Below are positions 1 through 8,620 of a stretch of 19,283 nucleotides of DNA, piece after piece. Origin of the DNA: Saprospiraceae bacterium (GTDB lineage: Bacteria; Bacteroidota; Bacteroidia; Chitinophagales; Saprospiraceae). Under the pieces are notes generated by a model that saw nothing but the letters and a program-made list of their open reading frames with translations, was not told the DNA's origin and ran no database searches. The stretch is taken from positions 1 to 19,283 of the forward strand of contig JADJXD010000003.1 in the NCBI GenBank assembly GCA_016715985.1, written 5' to 3'. Position numbers and translations under genes: made by a program. The stretch's first letter is position 1; each line of letters starts with the position of its first letter.

Positions 1-331
1 ACCAATGGCTGCTTATTCATGCCGGGAAATTTGGTTTTGTCAGACATAACCGCATATAATGCATTAAGACCCGGTGGGTTCCGCGAAGAAAAATGGCATG
101 GTCTTATGAACCGATTTCTTATCAGATCTGGTCAACCCAAATCAAGCAATTGGATCACTCACAAATCGACCGTTTTTAGGATCGGAAATTTTCAACCAAA
201 TCAATTTGCTTGAATACATCAAAAATGTGAATCATTGCAGTGAACTTATCTCAGAAAAATAAGTTTTTAGATAGATTGTTTGAGCCCCGAATTGATCCTT
301 TAGTTTTAACTAACAATTATCTAATTTTAAA
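1..331. other. Stretch without a recognisable gene
   Basis: A short open frame at 19-213 (64 codons) has no recognisable motif. The opposite strand is interrupted by stops and reads as nothing familiar. No promoter box of the TAnnTTTG type, RNA gene or strong repeat was seen. It may hold the decayed or error-broken end of a gene that starts outside the window. Confidence 0.4.
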
Positions 332-880
332 ATGGCATTGACAGAATCTAATATGCTCAGACTTGGGACTGAAGCACCGATTTTGCACTCCCAGATGTCG
401 TGAGCGGAAAAAATCGTGCATCTCTTTTCGGAGACCAATCGCGATGGATACCTCATTATGTTTATTTGCAATCACTGCCCGTATGTGGTTCATATTATGG
501 TGAAATTACTGCACGACTATTCCGGGAAAAATATTTTTATTGCAGCGATTAGCAGCAACGATGTAGATTCCTATCCGCAAGATGGGCCGGATAAAATGAA
601 AGAACTGGCCTTGACGAAGGAATTTAAATTTCCTTATTTGTACGATGAGACTCAGGAGATTGCCAAAGTTTACGATGCGGCCTGTACACCTGATTTTTAT
701 GTGTTCGACCGAAACAAGAAATTGGTATATCGCGGCAGGATGGATGAAAGCCGTCCGCAGTCAGGTATTCCGGTTACAGGCAGAGATTTACGCAAAGCAC
801 TGGATGCTGTTTTAAACGGACAGACAGTCGATGAAGTGCAATATCCAAGTATGGGATGCAACATCAAATGGAAGAAATAG
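332..880 (+). CDS. Thioredoxin-family (AhpC/TSA-like) protein, two compensating frameshifts
   Basis: Probable cytoplasmic thiol-disulfide protein of about 182 residues, of the Bacteroidota group that ends in a Gly-Cys-x-Ile-Lys-Trp-Lys tail. The redox motif CNHC (codons 467-478) lies in MFICNHCPYV, as in that family. A second cysteine lies in AACTPDFYVFD, and the tail MGCNIKWKK is present. The natural start is ATG 332 (MALTESNML...). Near 379 one base is missing, and near 425 one extra base restores the frame. Between these points the other frame reads the expected FALPDVVSGKNRASLF. If the breaks were real, translation would have to restart at GTG 416 and lose the first beta strand. The DinB-like gene follows after 16 nt. 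Family assignment is firm; the physiological substrate is unknown. Confidence 0.85.
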
Positions 881-896
881 GGATCAAGAGGAAATT

Positions 897-1460
897 ATGA
901 CTGATTCGAATCAATTTGTACGAAATGGCTGTGCAGAAATCGATGAGATTACCCGATTCGTAAATGTACATTTCGGCAAGATGCCTCCGGATTTGTTAAA
1001 TCAAAGAGCTGGGCCTGGTACCTGGAGCATTGCAGAAAATTTAAAACACCTTATGGTCGTCAATGAAAGTTATTTTCCAGGTTTCGAAGCACTCCGTAAT
1101 AAAAACAATTATAAGAATTCAAATTTGATTTCCCGATGGTTTGCCCACAAAATGGGTCATTGGATTCTCAAAAGGGTCAAACGAAGCGGAGATCATAAAA
1201 TGAAAACTTTTTCCATTTGGGAGCCGGTTCAATATTCGAAACCGGGTTCAGTGGTAGAAGACTTTGAACACCATCAGGGCTTGCTTAAAACATATCTGGA
1301 GTGGAGCGATGCCTGGATAGAAAAAGGGCTGGTGATCGCATCTCCGGCGAATGGCTTGATTCGATATCGCATTGAAGATGCCTGGAACATCATCATCGAG
1401 CACGAATGGAGACATCTCAATCAGGCCATGAGAATGAAAGCGAACCAAAAGCAACAATAA
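897..1460 (+). CDS. DinB-family (DinB_2-like) putative metal-dependent enzyme
   Basis: A 187-residue protein with the DinB/YfiT four-helix pattern. It has TWSIAENLKHL near residues 42-52 (first metal-type His51) and a C-terminal HEWRH (His169 and His173), the spacing expected for the three-histidine site of this superfamily. The frame is open back to 831, but ATG 897 is preferred because AGAGGA lies just upstream and homology-like residues begin there. Members include bacillithiol or mycothiol transferases and damage-inducible proteins of unknown role, so the reaction cannot be named. It lies 16 nt behind the thioredoxin-like gene and is probably co-transcribed with it, which would fit a thiol or redox role, though this is inference. 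Confidence 0.85.
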   Translation: MTDSNQFVRNGCAEIDEITRFVNVHFGKMPPDLLNQRAGPGTWSIAENLKHLMVVNESYFPGFEALRNKNNYKNSNLISRWFAHKMGHWILKRVKRSGDHKMKTFSIWEPVQYSKPGSVVEDFEHHQGLLKTYLEWSDAWIEKGLVIASPANGLIRYRIEDAWNIIIEHEWRHLNQAMRMKANQKQQ

Positions 1461-1477
1461 TTTGAATTCTTCAAATT
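1459..1477 (+). terminator. Possible weak terminator hairpin after the DinB-like gene
   Basis: Perfect 8-bp inverted repeat AATTTGAA-TTC-TTCAAATT overlapping the stop codon. The stem has only one G:C pair and no clean T-run follows, so intrinsic termination is doubtful. Confidence 0.25.
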
Positions 1478-1751
1478 CTGTATTTTATCCGACCTTTTCA
1501 TTTTTGATTTTTTACGCGCCATACTGCACAACTTACAAATAAATTTCTTTGTGTTCGTGAGTAGCATCTACGTCAGAATGAAATGATTTTATAAATTATG
1601 GATCAAATCAAAAATATGGGGAGAAATCAGCTTTGACGTCAATTCTTAAATAAATTCACGGATTCAAAAAGCCCAAAATTATCTAATTGACTTTCTCTTA
1701 TTCCTAAGATTCATTGTTCTTTTTTGTCTTGATACATGACTGAACGATTAC

Positions 1752-1809
1752 GCCGTAAGGCCTATCGATGTCCACAAAGGACATCGAAGTGGAAGGAACC
1801 GCGAAGCGG
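1752..1809. repeat. Cluster of three short perfect hairpins (REP-like)
   Basis: Three consecutive hairpins within 58 nt: GCC-GTAA-GGC (1752-1761), CGATGTCC-ACAAA-GGACATCG (1766-1786) and CCGC-GAA-GCGG (1799-1809). They stand out as GC-rich in an AT-rich spacer. This is the look of a REP-type extragenic palindrome, but no second copy exists in the window to prove that it is repeated. Confidence 0.5.
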
Positions 1810-2055
1810 CTGACCTGTTATTATATATGTTTTCATTTCTTAACGCTAAAATGAAAAGGCCGATCTGAATTTCTGATCTGTTTACTAATTGGACATACTG
1901 ATTTTATTTATTTCAGATGCCAAAATTGCTTCATTTCAACTTAATCCCCATATATTTTACCTGACCCTAAATTATGTCTCATTATTTCAGTCAGGCGAGT
2001 ACATTTAATAAGTACATTATCAAAAGGAGATCAGAATAAAATAGAAGGTCTCTTA

Positions 2056-2197
2056 TTTAACCGCTAAGTGCACAAAGATTATCGCAAAGTTCGAGAGAGA
2101 TGGCACAAATTAGAAAACCAATAGCGTAAAATACATTTAATGCGATTCTGGAATACTCCGCGTTCTTTTCGTCTTCTCTACGCTCTTTGCGGTTAAA
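2056..2197. repeat. MITE-like element with terminal inverted repeats
   Basis: A 142-bp block that starts TTTAACCGC and ends GCGGTTAAA (perfect 9 bp); 14 of the outer 16 positions match in inverted orientation. The arms carry a loose short-period motif (GCAAAG/CTTTGC). It encodes nothing. It has the form of the short palindromic intergenic repeats seen often in Bacteroidota, but no target duplication could be fixed. Confidence 0.55.
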
Positions 2198-2668
2198 ATA
2201 ATATGCATCTTCAGTAAAGGAGAGTTGAATATTTATAAGCTGTGTCGGAATTTATACACCCTCCGGTGATATTGATCTATGTAGGCATATATCAAGACAA
2301 AAGAAAATGCTCTTTAGAAAAAAGAGATAGTCAATATGAAGTTATTCAGTTGCCTCTTATCGCTGAATTTATTCATTTAAATTTAAATACCAGCGAAGTA
2401 AAATTTTAACAAAATCCTTATCCGGGATATAATTTTCATTAATTTTGATCTGGCCAACCGACTTCGAAAATCATCGGATCTAACATCTGTAAGTGGCAGG
2501 TCAACAGGCAGGCCATTTTTTATTTGACGAATGGAAGTCGGCAGCACCCTAAAATTTATGCCCTTTCCACCAATTGATATGGGACTGGGCAAGGCGAAGC
2601 CGTTTTAAAACTGAAGGTCAATTAGATGAAACACCCGCTGCGAGTGATCGCGGTTTAAATAACTTATT

Positions 2669-3852
2669 ATGAAAGAACACCCCGTGCATTTTGACGAAAA
2701 TGCTCAGCTGCCCTTAAGGAATCAAAATACCAGGTCAGATTCAGGTTTTTTGAACATAGGGAAATGGATTGTATAGGGCTTGAGTTCAAGCCATGTTTAT
2801 ACATTTTGGATAGGATCAAAACATTGGAAGGCATCCGGTATAGTAAAACGCAAGGATGTTATTATCTGGAATATCAACTATCCGGTTTTCAGGACTTGAA
2901 GGAATTTTTCAGGCAGCATTCGATTTATGCGGATTCCAGGCAATTTTTGAAGGAAATCAAACAACTGCGATCTGAGCCGAAATTGCCGTCGGCAACAGAT
3001 ACGTCTGAATCCGGCAAGACAGCCCAAAACGAGATTGCTTTATTCCGTATATATCTGGAACAAAAGCGATATGCTCCCAACACGATAAAGACCTATTGTC
3101 AGGCGATAGCGACATTTTTGAATTGGGTGGGAAAGCCATTGGCCGAAGTTAGCATGGATGACTTAATCCTGTTTAACCATCAATACATCATCAGGCTCCA
3201 ATTTTCTAGTTCATATCAGAACCAGGTGGTGAATGCGGTGAAATTATTTTTTGAGCGCATCGAAAACAGGAAAATCCAGGTGGAGCAGATTGAGCGGCCC
3301 TTCAGAGAGCGCAAGCTGCCCAATGTTCTGAGCAAAGAGGAAGTCAGAACTCTTTTGGCCGGCATCAGGAACCAGAAACACAAAATGATGTTGACCACCA
3401 TATATGCCTGTGGTTTGAGGAGTAATGAATTACTTAAATTGCGATTGGGAGATGTGGATTCGAAGAGAAATTTTCTATTGATCAGGCAAGCCAAAGGCAA
3501 AAAAGACCGTTGCATTCCTATTTCCGACAAATTGATTCTTGAATTAAGGGAATACTACAAAATGTATCGGCCCAAAACCTGGTTGTTTGAAGGACAGTTT
3601 CAGGGAGAACCCTATTCTGCCAGAAGTTTGCAGTTGGTGTTAAAAGCAGCAGTAAGGCGCGCCAAAATCAAGAAACCCGTCACATTGCACTGGTTGCGGC
3701 ACAGTTTTGCCACTCATCTGCTTGAAAGCGGGACAGATTTGCGATATATACAGGTCCTGCTGGGACATAATTCCCCCAAAACAACAATGATTTACACCCA
3801 TGTTAGCGAGCTGAGCATATCAAAAATCAAAACACCCTATGAGGATTTATAG
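2669..3852 (+). CDS. Tyrosine recombinase (phage-integrase family, XerC/D-like catalytic domain)
   Basis: A site-specific recombinase that cuts and rejoins DNA through a 3'-phosphotyrosine. The clean frame from ATG 2764 gives 362 residues. Numbered from there, all catalytic residues are present: Arg219 (CGLRSNEL), Lys in KGKKDR (244-247), His309 and Arg312 (HWLRHSF), His335 (LLGHNS), Tyr344 (TMIYTH). A SAM-like core-binding domain spans about 88-180. Residues 1-65 form the extra N-terminal domain common in Bacteroidota recombinases. The frame continues upstream to 2695 with sensible residues. One extra A in the A-run at about 2697-2700 would join it to ATG 2669 (about 394 residues), which I take as the true start. 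The extra block that marks integron integrases between the conserved arginine boxes is not apparent, so I do not call it IntI. It points towards the defence operon and the hairpin sites. Confidence 0.9.
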
Positions 3853-4149
3853 AATTGATTATTTTTGTATACAAACGATAAAAACCTTCGTAAAGCCAAC
3901 CTAATTGGACAGCTAGCAGAAAGTTTATAGCGGAGATAAACAAGTTACAAGCAAGCCTAACAGACGACACAACAACGACCAAACGGACGACTTTAAACAT
4001 AAAATGAAACGCTAATTTTGACAGGTGACCAACGACATACAGACCATATTGCAACTGGACAGCAACTGAGCCGACACTCATTGCCAACCCTTCTGTATTT
4101 TTTATTTTCCCCACGGCACATTTTTTTTAATTCAATTTTAGCCAGCCAC
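3853..4149. other. Intergenic DNA between the recombinase and hairpin A
   Basis: No gene is supported; short frames here are incidental. It holds a small hairpin GTTTAT-(7 nt)-ATAAAC at 3923-3941. A T-rich block at 4095-4140 is matched in inverted orientation by an A-rich block at 11691-11738, beyond the far end of the defence operon. This would be the place to look for a recombinase attachment site. Confidence 0.4.
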
Positions 4150-4210
4150 ATTGGCACATTTGCAAGCCGCACAAGCCGACACACAAACCCAAGCTTGCAA
4201 AAGAGCCAAT
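4150..4210. repeat. Cassette-boundary hairpin, site A
   Basis: Outer stem ATTGGC/GCCAAT (4150-4155 with 4205-4210), unpaired ACA/AGA, then a perfect 9-bp inner stem TTTGCAAGC/GCTTGCAAA (4159-4167 with 4193-4201) and a 25-nt loop. A 24-nt segment (4154-4177) recurs exactly at 11617-11640, and AAGCTTGCAAAAGAGC (4191-4206) recurs exactly at 11654-11669, so sites A and B flank the defence operon. The layout resembles an attC site (outer box, unpaired spacer, inner box), without a clear GTTRRRY core. Confidence 0.75.
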
Positions 4211-4252
4211 TTTGCCATCGCACCGACAAATAATGATGTTTCATATCTTAAT

Positions 4253-4271
4253 TGTCAGGCTTATCCTGGCT
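4253..4271. promoter_or_regulatory. Upstream operator copy for the abiE operon
   Basis: TGTCAGGCTTATCCTGGCT matches the perfect palindrome at 4341-4359 at 15 of 19 positions and keeps the TGTCAGG half-site. The two copies start 88 bp apart. AbiEi antitoxins are known to bind paired inverted repeats in their own promoter, so this is the likely distal site. Confidence 0.55.
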
Positions 4272-4322
4272 ATTTAACTATGAATGATAACATTTTTAAC
4301 AAAACAAGACGATTATCTAAAT

Positions 4323-4330
4323 TATCTTTC
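4323..4330 (+). promoter_or_regulatory. Candidate -7 promoter box of the defence operon
   Basis: TATCTTTC differs from the Bacteroidota -7 consensus TAnnTTTG only at the last base. It lies 10 nt before the proximal operator, so a repressor bound there would cover the expected start of transcription. No clear -33 element was seen. Confidence 0.35.
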
Positions 4331-4340
4331 GTATCATTGC

Positions 4341-4359
4341 TGTCAGGTTTAACCTGACA
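4341..4359. promoter_or_regulatory. Proximal operator palindrome of the abiE operon
   Basis: TGTCAGGTTTAACCTGACA is a perfect palindrome with 9-bp arms and one central base, ending 8 nt before the abiEi start codon. Its position and symmetry fit a binding site for the AbiEi winged-helix repressor. A terminator is unlikely since no T-run follows. Confidence 0.65.
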
Positions 4360-4367
4360 TTGTTACT

Positions 4368-5189
4368 ATGAAGAATAAATATATTTCAACGCAGTCCAAC
4401 GAGCTTTTGTCCTATTTCAACGGACAGAACAGGAATTGCTTTGACTATTCTTTGGCATACAAAGCCCTGCCCGACTCTAAAGCAAGTGCAGTCAGAGAAC
4501 TACTAAGCGACATGACAAAAAGGGGGTTGTTGATGCGATTGAAAGAAGGCGTTTATTACATCATACCCTATGAGCTAAATGCGGAAACCTTTATGCCCGA
4601 CTGGCATTTGATTGCAGAACATTTAGTGAATGATGCCAAACACTACATTGGTTATTACTCTGCTTTACAGATTCACAACCTGATTACACAGCCATCGTTG
4701 AAAGAACAAATCGTTGTATCAAAACAAATACGACCATCAGAAATAAAAATAAAAGAAGTTTCTTTTCAATTTATCTATCACAACGAGAAACACTTTTTCG
4801 GTTCAAAGAAAATTTGGATTGACAGTTTTAATAAAGTGCTTTGTTCTGATTTAGAAAAAACATTTATAGACTGCTTATTCAAACCCGATTATGCAGGTGG
4901 CATTGTGGAAGTAGCAAGAGCAATCTATACCTCAAAAGACAAAATCAAATACGACATACTACTCGAATATGCAAAGAAATTTGATTCGCAAGCTGTAATA
5001 AAACGATTGGGTTTTCTTTTAGAAATGCTTGACATCAACTCAAAAATTATTGCCGACTTGCAAAAACTGAAAACAGCTTCGTATGTGTTGCTCGATACTG
5101 AATTACCCAAAACAGGCAAGCGAAACAGCCGTTGGAGCATCCAACAAAATTTGGAAACCGAAACCATTAAATCTGCTATTTACACATGA
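4368..5189 (+). CDS. abiEi: AbiEi-like antitoxin and repressor of a type IV toxin-antitoxin system
   Basis: A 273-residue protein, intact. Residues 1-75 form a winged helix-turn-helix (SNELLSYF... then VRELLSDMTKRGLLMRLKEGVYYIIP), the DNA-binding domain typical of AbiEi-type proteins. The rest follows the AbiEi pattern: HYIGYYSALQIHNLITQ, a beta-rich middle, KTFIDCLFKPDYAGGIVEVARAI, and a helical C-terminus. Known AbiEi proteins repress their own promoter and counteract the AbiEii nucleotidyltransferase without a stable protein complex. Start ATG 4368 lies directly after a perfect operator palindrome. Its stop overlaps the abiEii start (ATGA, 5186-5189). It leads a five-gene defence operon, so it may repress the restriction genes as well. 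It could be read as a generic transcriptional regulator, but the partner gene makes AbiEi likely. Confidence 0.87.
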   Translation: MKNKYISTQSNELLSYFNGQNRNCFDYSLAYKALPDSKASAVRELLSDMTKRGLLMRLKEGVYYIIPYELNAETFMPDWHLIAEHLVNDAKHYIGYYSALQIHNLITQPSLKEQIVVSKQIRPSEIKIKEVSFQFIYHNEKHFFGSKKIWIDSFNKVLCSDLEKTFIDCLFKPDYAGGIVEVARAIYTSKDKIKYDILLEYAKKFDSQAVIKRLGFLLEMLDINSKIIADLQKLKTASYVLLDTELPKTGKRNSRWSIQQNLETETIKSAIYT

Positions 5190-5988
5190 TTAAACCTGGA
5201 GAAATACAGCAAAAAGCAAGAGCTGTTGGGGTTCGTGACCAGCAGATAGAAAAGGACTATATTCTTTCGTGGATTCTCTTTGGTATTGCCCAACATGAGC
5301 AACTTTCAAAGGCAATAGTTTTCAAAGGCAGGACTGTTTTAAAGAAAGTATATTTTGAAGATTATCGTTTTTCGGAAGACCTTGATTTCACCTTGCTGAA
5401 TAGCGAAACAACCAACGAGCTGATTTTTGATTGGTTCAAGGAGGTATTTGAATTCATAAAAGAGGAAGCCAATATTCCGCTTGAAATTATTGACAATAAC
5501 GAGCATGAAGATGGCGGCATCAATTTTTACATCAGTTACATTGGTCCGCTTGGCGGACAAGGCAATAACAAACGGGTAAAAGTGGACATTTCTCGCAGTG
5601 AACAATTAGTTTTTGAACCTGTGATGAAAGATGTGTTTGTTGACTACACAGATTTGGAAGCATACCAACTACTTTGCTATCCCTTGGAAGAAGTATTGGT
5701 GAGAAAAATGCGGTCGGTAATGCAACGAATGCAAGCCCGTGATTTTTACGACATTTGGTATTTGCTCGAAGAACATGGCATGGATGCAGATTTTTATCTG
5801 AACGAATTTGAAACCAAGTGCAAAAGCAAAGATTTATTGCACACTGATTTTTCGAAAAATTAACTGAACGTTTGCCTCAATACAAAGGCAGATGGCAAAG
5901 CTCCATGAGTGAACAAATAAAAGACCTGCCCGACTTTGATCAGGTAGAACGTGAAGTAAAAAAACACATTAAGAAATTGAAATTATGA
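5186..5988 (+). CDS. abiEii: AbiEii-like nucleotidyltransferase toxin
   Basis: DNA polymerase beta-type nucleotidyltransferase toxin, which in phage infection stops growth of the host cell. The fold signature is FKGRTVLKK (residues 46-54), SEDLDF (63-68, the metal-binding D-L-D), a later KVDIS, then LVRKMRS and ARDFYDIWYLL, as in AbiEii. The second glycine of the expected GG/GS of motif I is Arg49 here, which could weaken activity or be a base error. The frame breaks near 5855, where T5 should be T6. With that base restored the protein runs on as FFEKLTERLPQYKGRW... to TGA 5988, 267 residues, the usual size. The start overlaps abiEi and the stop overlaps hsdM (ATGA at 5985-5988). As written it would end at 5863 and lose about 40 residues. 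Confidence 0.87.
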
Positions 5989-7458
5989 CTCAAAAACAAT
6001 TAGAAGATTATCTCTGGGGTGCAGCCAACATTTTACGAGGAATGATTGATGCGGCAGATTTTAAGCAATATATTTTCCCTTTATTATTCTTCAAACGGGT
6101 AAGCGACTTATGGGATGAAGAATACCAAACCGCATTAGATGAAAGCGATGGAGACTTGACTTTTGCTGAGTTTGCCGAAAACCATCGTTTTCAAATACCA
6201 AGAGGTTGTCATTGGGAAGATGTAAGAAAGAAAACCGTTGATGTTGGTGCATTTTTACAAAAAGCATTGAACGGTATTGAGAAAGCGAACTTTGAAATGC
6301 TACACGATGTGTTTGGTGATGCGCAATGGACAAACAAACGAAGAATGAGTGACGAAAAAATGCTTGACCTGATTGAGCATTTCAGCAAAATGAAGCTCAC
6401 TATTGCCGAAGTTCCCCACGACATTATGGGCGAAGGCTACGAATACCTGATTAAGAAATTTGCAGACGACAGCGGACATACAGCAGCCGAGTTTTACACC
6501 AACCGCACGGTGGTAAAACTAATGACCCAAATTACCGACCCCAAAAGCAGTGAAAGTATTTACGACCCTACTTGCGGCAGTGGTGGTATTTTGCTGAGCG
6601 CTGCTTTACACCTGAAAGAGCAAGGCAAAGAATACCGAACGCTTAAACTTTACGGACAGGAACTCAACCTCATTACCTCTGCCATTGCCCGTATTAATAT
6701 GTTTATGCACAATGTAGATGAGTTTTTGATTGTGCAAGGCGACACTTTAGACAGCCCACAAATATTAGAGAATGACGAACTGAAAAAGTTTGATGTGATT
6801 ATGGCGAACCCGCCATATAGCGTAAAAAAGTGGAGCCAAAGCAAATGGATGAACGACCCTTTTGGACGCAACATTTGGGGAACACCACCGCAAGGTTGTG
6901 CCGACTATGCTTTTCAGCAGCACATAATGAAAAGTCTGAACCCTGAAACTGGCCGATGTGTAGTGCTTTGGCCGCATGGCGTTTTGTTTAGAGACAGCGA
7001 AGCTGAAATACGTAAACGCATGATTGAAGAAGATTATGTAGATGCCGTAATTGGTTTGGGCAAAAACTTTTTTACAACAGCAGCATGGAAAGTTGTTTGC
7101 TGGTTTGCCGCATGAAAAAACCAAAAGATAGAAAAGGCAAAATTATTTTTATAAACGGGTTAGATGAAGTAAGAATTGACAGAAGCAACGCTTGGCTTGA
7201 ACCACAGCACAAAAAAGGATGAGTGATTCTTATTGGAAATTTAAAGCTGAAGAAGGATTTGCTAAAGTAATGAACAACAAAGAAGTGTTAGAAAACAATG
7301 GCAATTTGAGTTTGCAGTTATATGTGACGCAAGCATCCACTGACATTGAACTCAACACCAAAGATTTATTGACTGAAATAAAATCAGGACAAAAGCAAAT
7401 CAATGCTTCAACCGAAACATTATTTACTCAGCTTAAAAATATTGGAATAGAAATATGA
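5985..7458 (+). CDS. hsdM: Type I restriction-modification DNA methyltransferase subunit M
   Basis: Adenine-N6 methyltransferase subunit that, with HsdS, marks host DNA and, with HsdR, forms the restriction complex. The HsdM N-terminal helical domain covers about 1-150 (LWGAANILRGMIDAADFKQ onward). The SAM-binding motif PTCGSGG is at 195-201 and the catalytic NPPY at 275-278. Two single-base losses break the frame. The T6 run near 7068-7073 should be T7, giving NFFYNSSMESCLLVCRMKKPKDRKGK. The A6 run near 7211-7216 should be A7, giving HKKRMSDSYWKFKAEEGF. With both restored there are 491 residues, the normal HsdM length, ending at TGA 7458. Both joins read into well-known HsdM sequence, so I treat it as one gene. 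ATG 5985 overlaps the abiEii stop, and the stop overlaps the hsdS start. Confidence 0.95.
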
Positions 7459-8620
7459 AGTTGAGAAAGGATAAATGGGAAACAGTAAAACTTTCTGAGG
7501 TTTGCGATAAGACAAGCAATGTCGATATTCGCAAACAGTCAGGTAAATTCAACTATATTGATATAGGTTCAATTAATTCGTCATCGAAAAGAATATCTGA
7601 AATTCAAGAATTAGATTGGACAATTGCTTCTTCAAGAGCAAGGCAAATTGTAAAGAAAGGTGATACACTTTTTTCTACAGTCAGAGTTAACTTAGAGAGA
7701 ATTGCACTAATAGATAAAGAAATACCTAATGCAATTGCTTCAACTGGATTTACAGTAATTAGAGCTAATGAAAAAGCAGATCCTGAATATTTATTTTATT
7801 CAACAAGTTCACCCCTTTTTATAGCTAAACTTTGTAAACTTCAAAAAGGAACGGCTTATCCTGCCGTTTCTGATAGAATTGTTTTTAATGAAGAAATCTA
7901 TCTTCCTTCATTAAATGAACAAAAACAAATTGCTTCCCTTTTTCTATCCATTGAAATGGCTATTGAGCAAGTTGATAGCCAGGAAAAGAAGTTGAAGTCT
8001 TTACGCAAATCATTAATCAATAAACTCACAAAGCAAAATCCTGAATTTGGAAACCTACTTTCAAAATCAAATTGCCAAGAATATACAATTGGAGATTTAG
8101 CTGTGGAAGTGCCTGACAGAACTGACAATCCCCAAAAATCGGGAATTAAAAAAGTTTATTGGATTAGAAGGTTTTGAAAGCGGAGAACTGACAATTCAAA
8201 AGTTTTCTTCCACAGAAAAATTGGTTTCAGCAATGAAGTTATGTAAGAATGGCGATGTTTTGTTTGCAAGAAGGAATGCTTATTTAAAAAGAGCATCACT
8301 TACTGAATTTGATGCAGTTTGTTCAGGTGATGTTATTGTATTGAGAGCAAATGAAAAAATATTTTGCCCAAATTCTTAATCTTAGTTATGAATACAGATG
8401 AATTTTGGGAATTTGCAATTTCAAATGCAGCAGGAACAATGTCTAAACGAGTTAAATGGAGAGACCTTGCAACCTATTCTTTAGAGCTTCCTAATTTAAA
8501 AATACAAGCAAAGATTTTAGAAGTGTTCATTCAACTTGAAAAAATTCTTTCTGAACTCAAACAACAAAAACAACTTTGAATAATTTGAAGCAAAAACTAT
8601 TAAATGAAATTTTAGGATAA
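7455..8620 (+). CDS. hsdS: Type I restriction-modification specificity subunit S
   Basis: The subunit that recognises the two-part DNA target and holds HsdM and HsdR together. It has the classic two-repeat layout. The first target-recognition domain spans about 1-150 (start LRKDKWETVKLSEVCDKTS). A conserved helical spacer follows at about 154-195 (LNEQKQIASLFLSIEMAIEQ). The second recognition domain (GIKKFIGLEGFESGEL to ISNAAGTMSKRVKWRDL) precedes a final helical spacer ending LNNLKQKLLNEILG. Three indels break it: an extra A in the A-run near 8148-8153, a missing A near 8354-8359, and a missing base near 8570. Corrected, it has 388 residues and ends at TAA 8620, sharing one base with the hsdR start. 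The target sequence cannot be read from the protein. Confidence 0.93.

Larger units (their letters stand above)
1478..2668. other. Gene-poor region upstream of the recombinase
   Basis: About 1.2 kb with no convincing gene. The only frame of note is on the minus strand at 2383-2592 (69 codons); it has no recognisable motif. The region holds the triple hairpin at 1752-1809 and the MITE-like repeat at 2056-2197. A small 6-bp hairpin, CTGCGA-GTGA-TCGCGG (one T:G pair, about 2637-2652), lies just before the recombinase start. Base composition is AT-rich throughout. Confidence 0.5.

Noticed and set aside
19..213. Open frame of 64 codons at the left edge
   Set aside because: No recognisable motif, no promoter or ribosome site, and composition like the surrounding spacer; not supported as a gene.
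2383..2592. Minus-strand frame of 69 codons before the recombinase
   Set aside because: No family resemblance and no neighbours suggesting transcription; kept only as a note within the gene-poor region.
2669..3852. Calling the recombinase an integron integrase (IntI)
   Set aside because: The extra segment typical of IntI between the two arginine-containing regions is not visible; the enzyme fits the wider Bacteroidota tyrosine recombinase group.
4018..4357. Short open frames over hairpin A and the operators
   Set aside because: They run through the repeat and the palindromic operators and read as low-complexity His/Gln/Thr-rich sequence; incidental.
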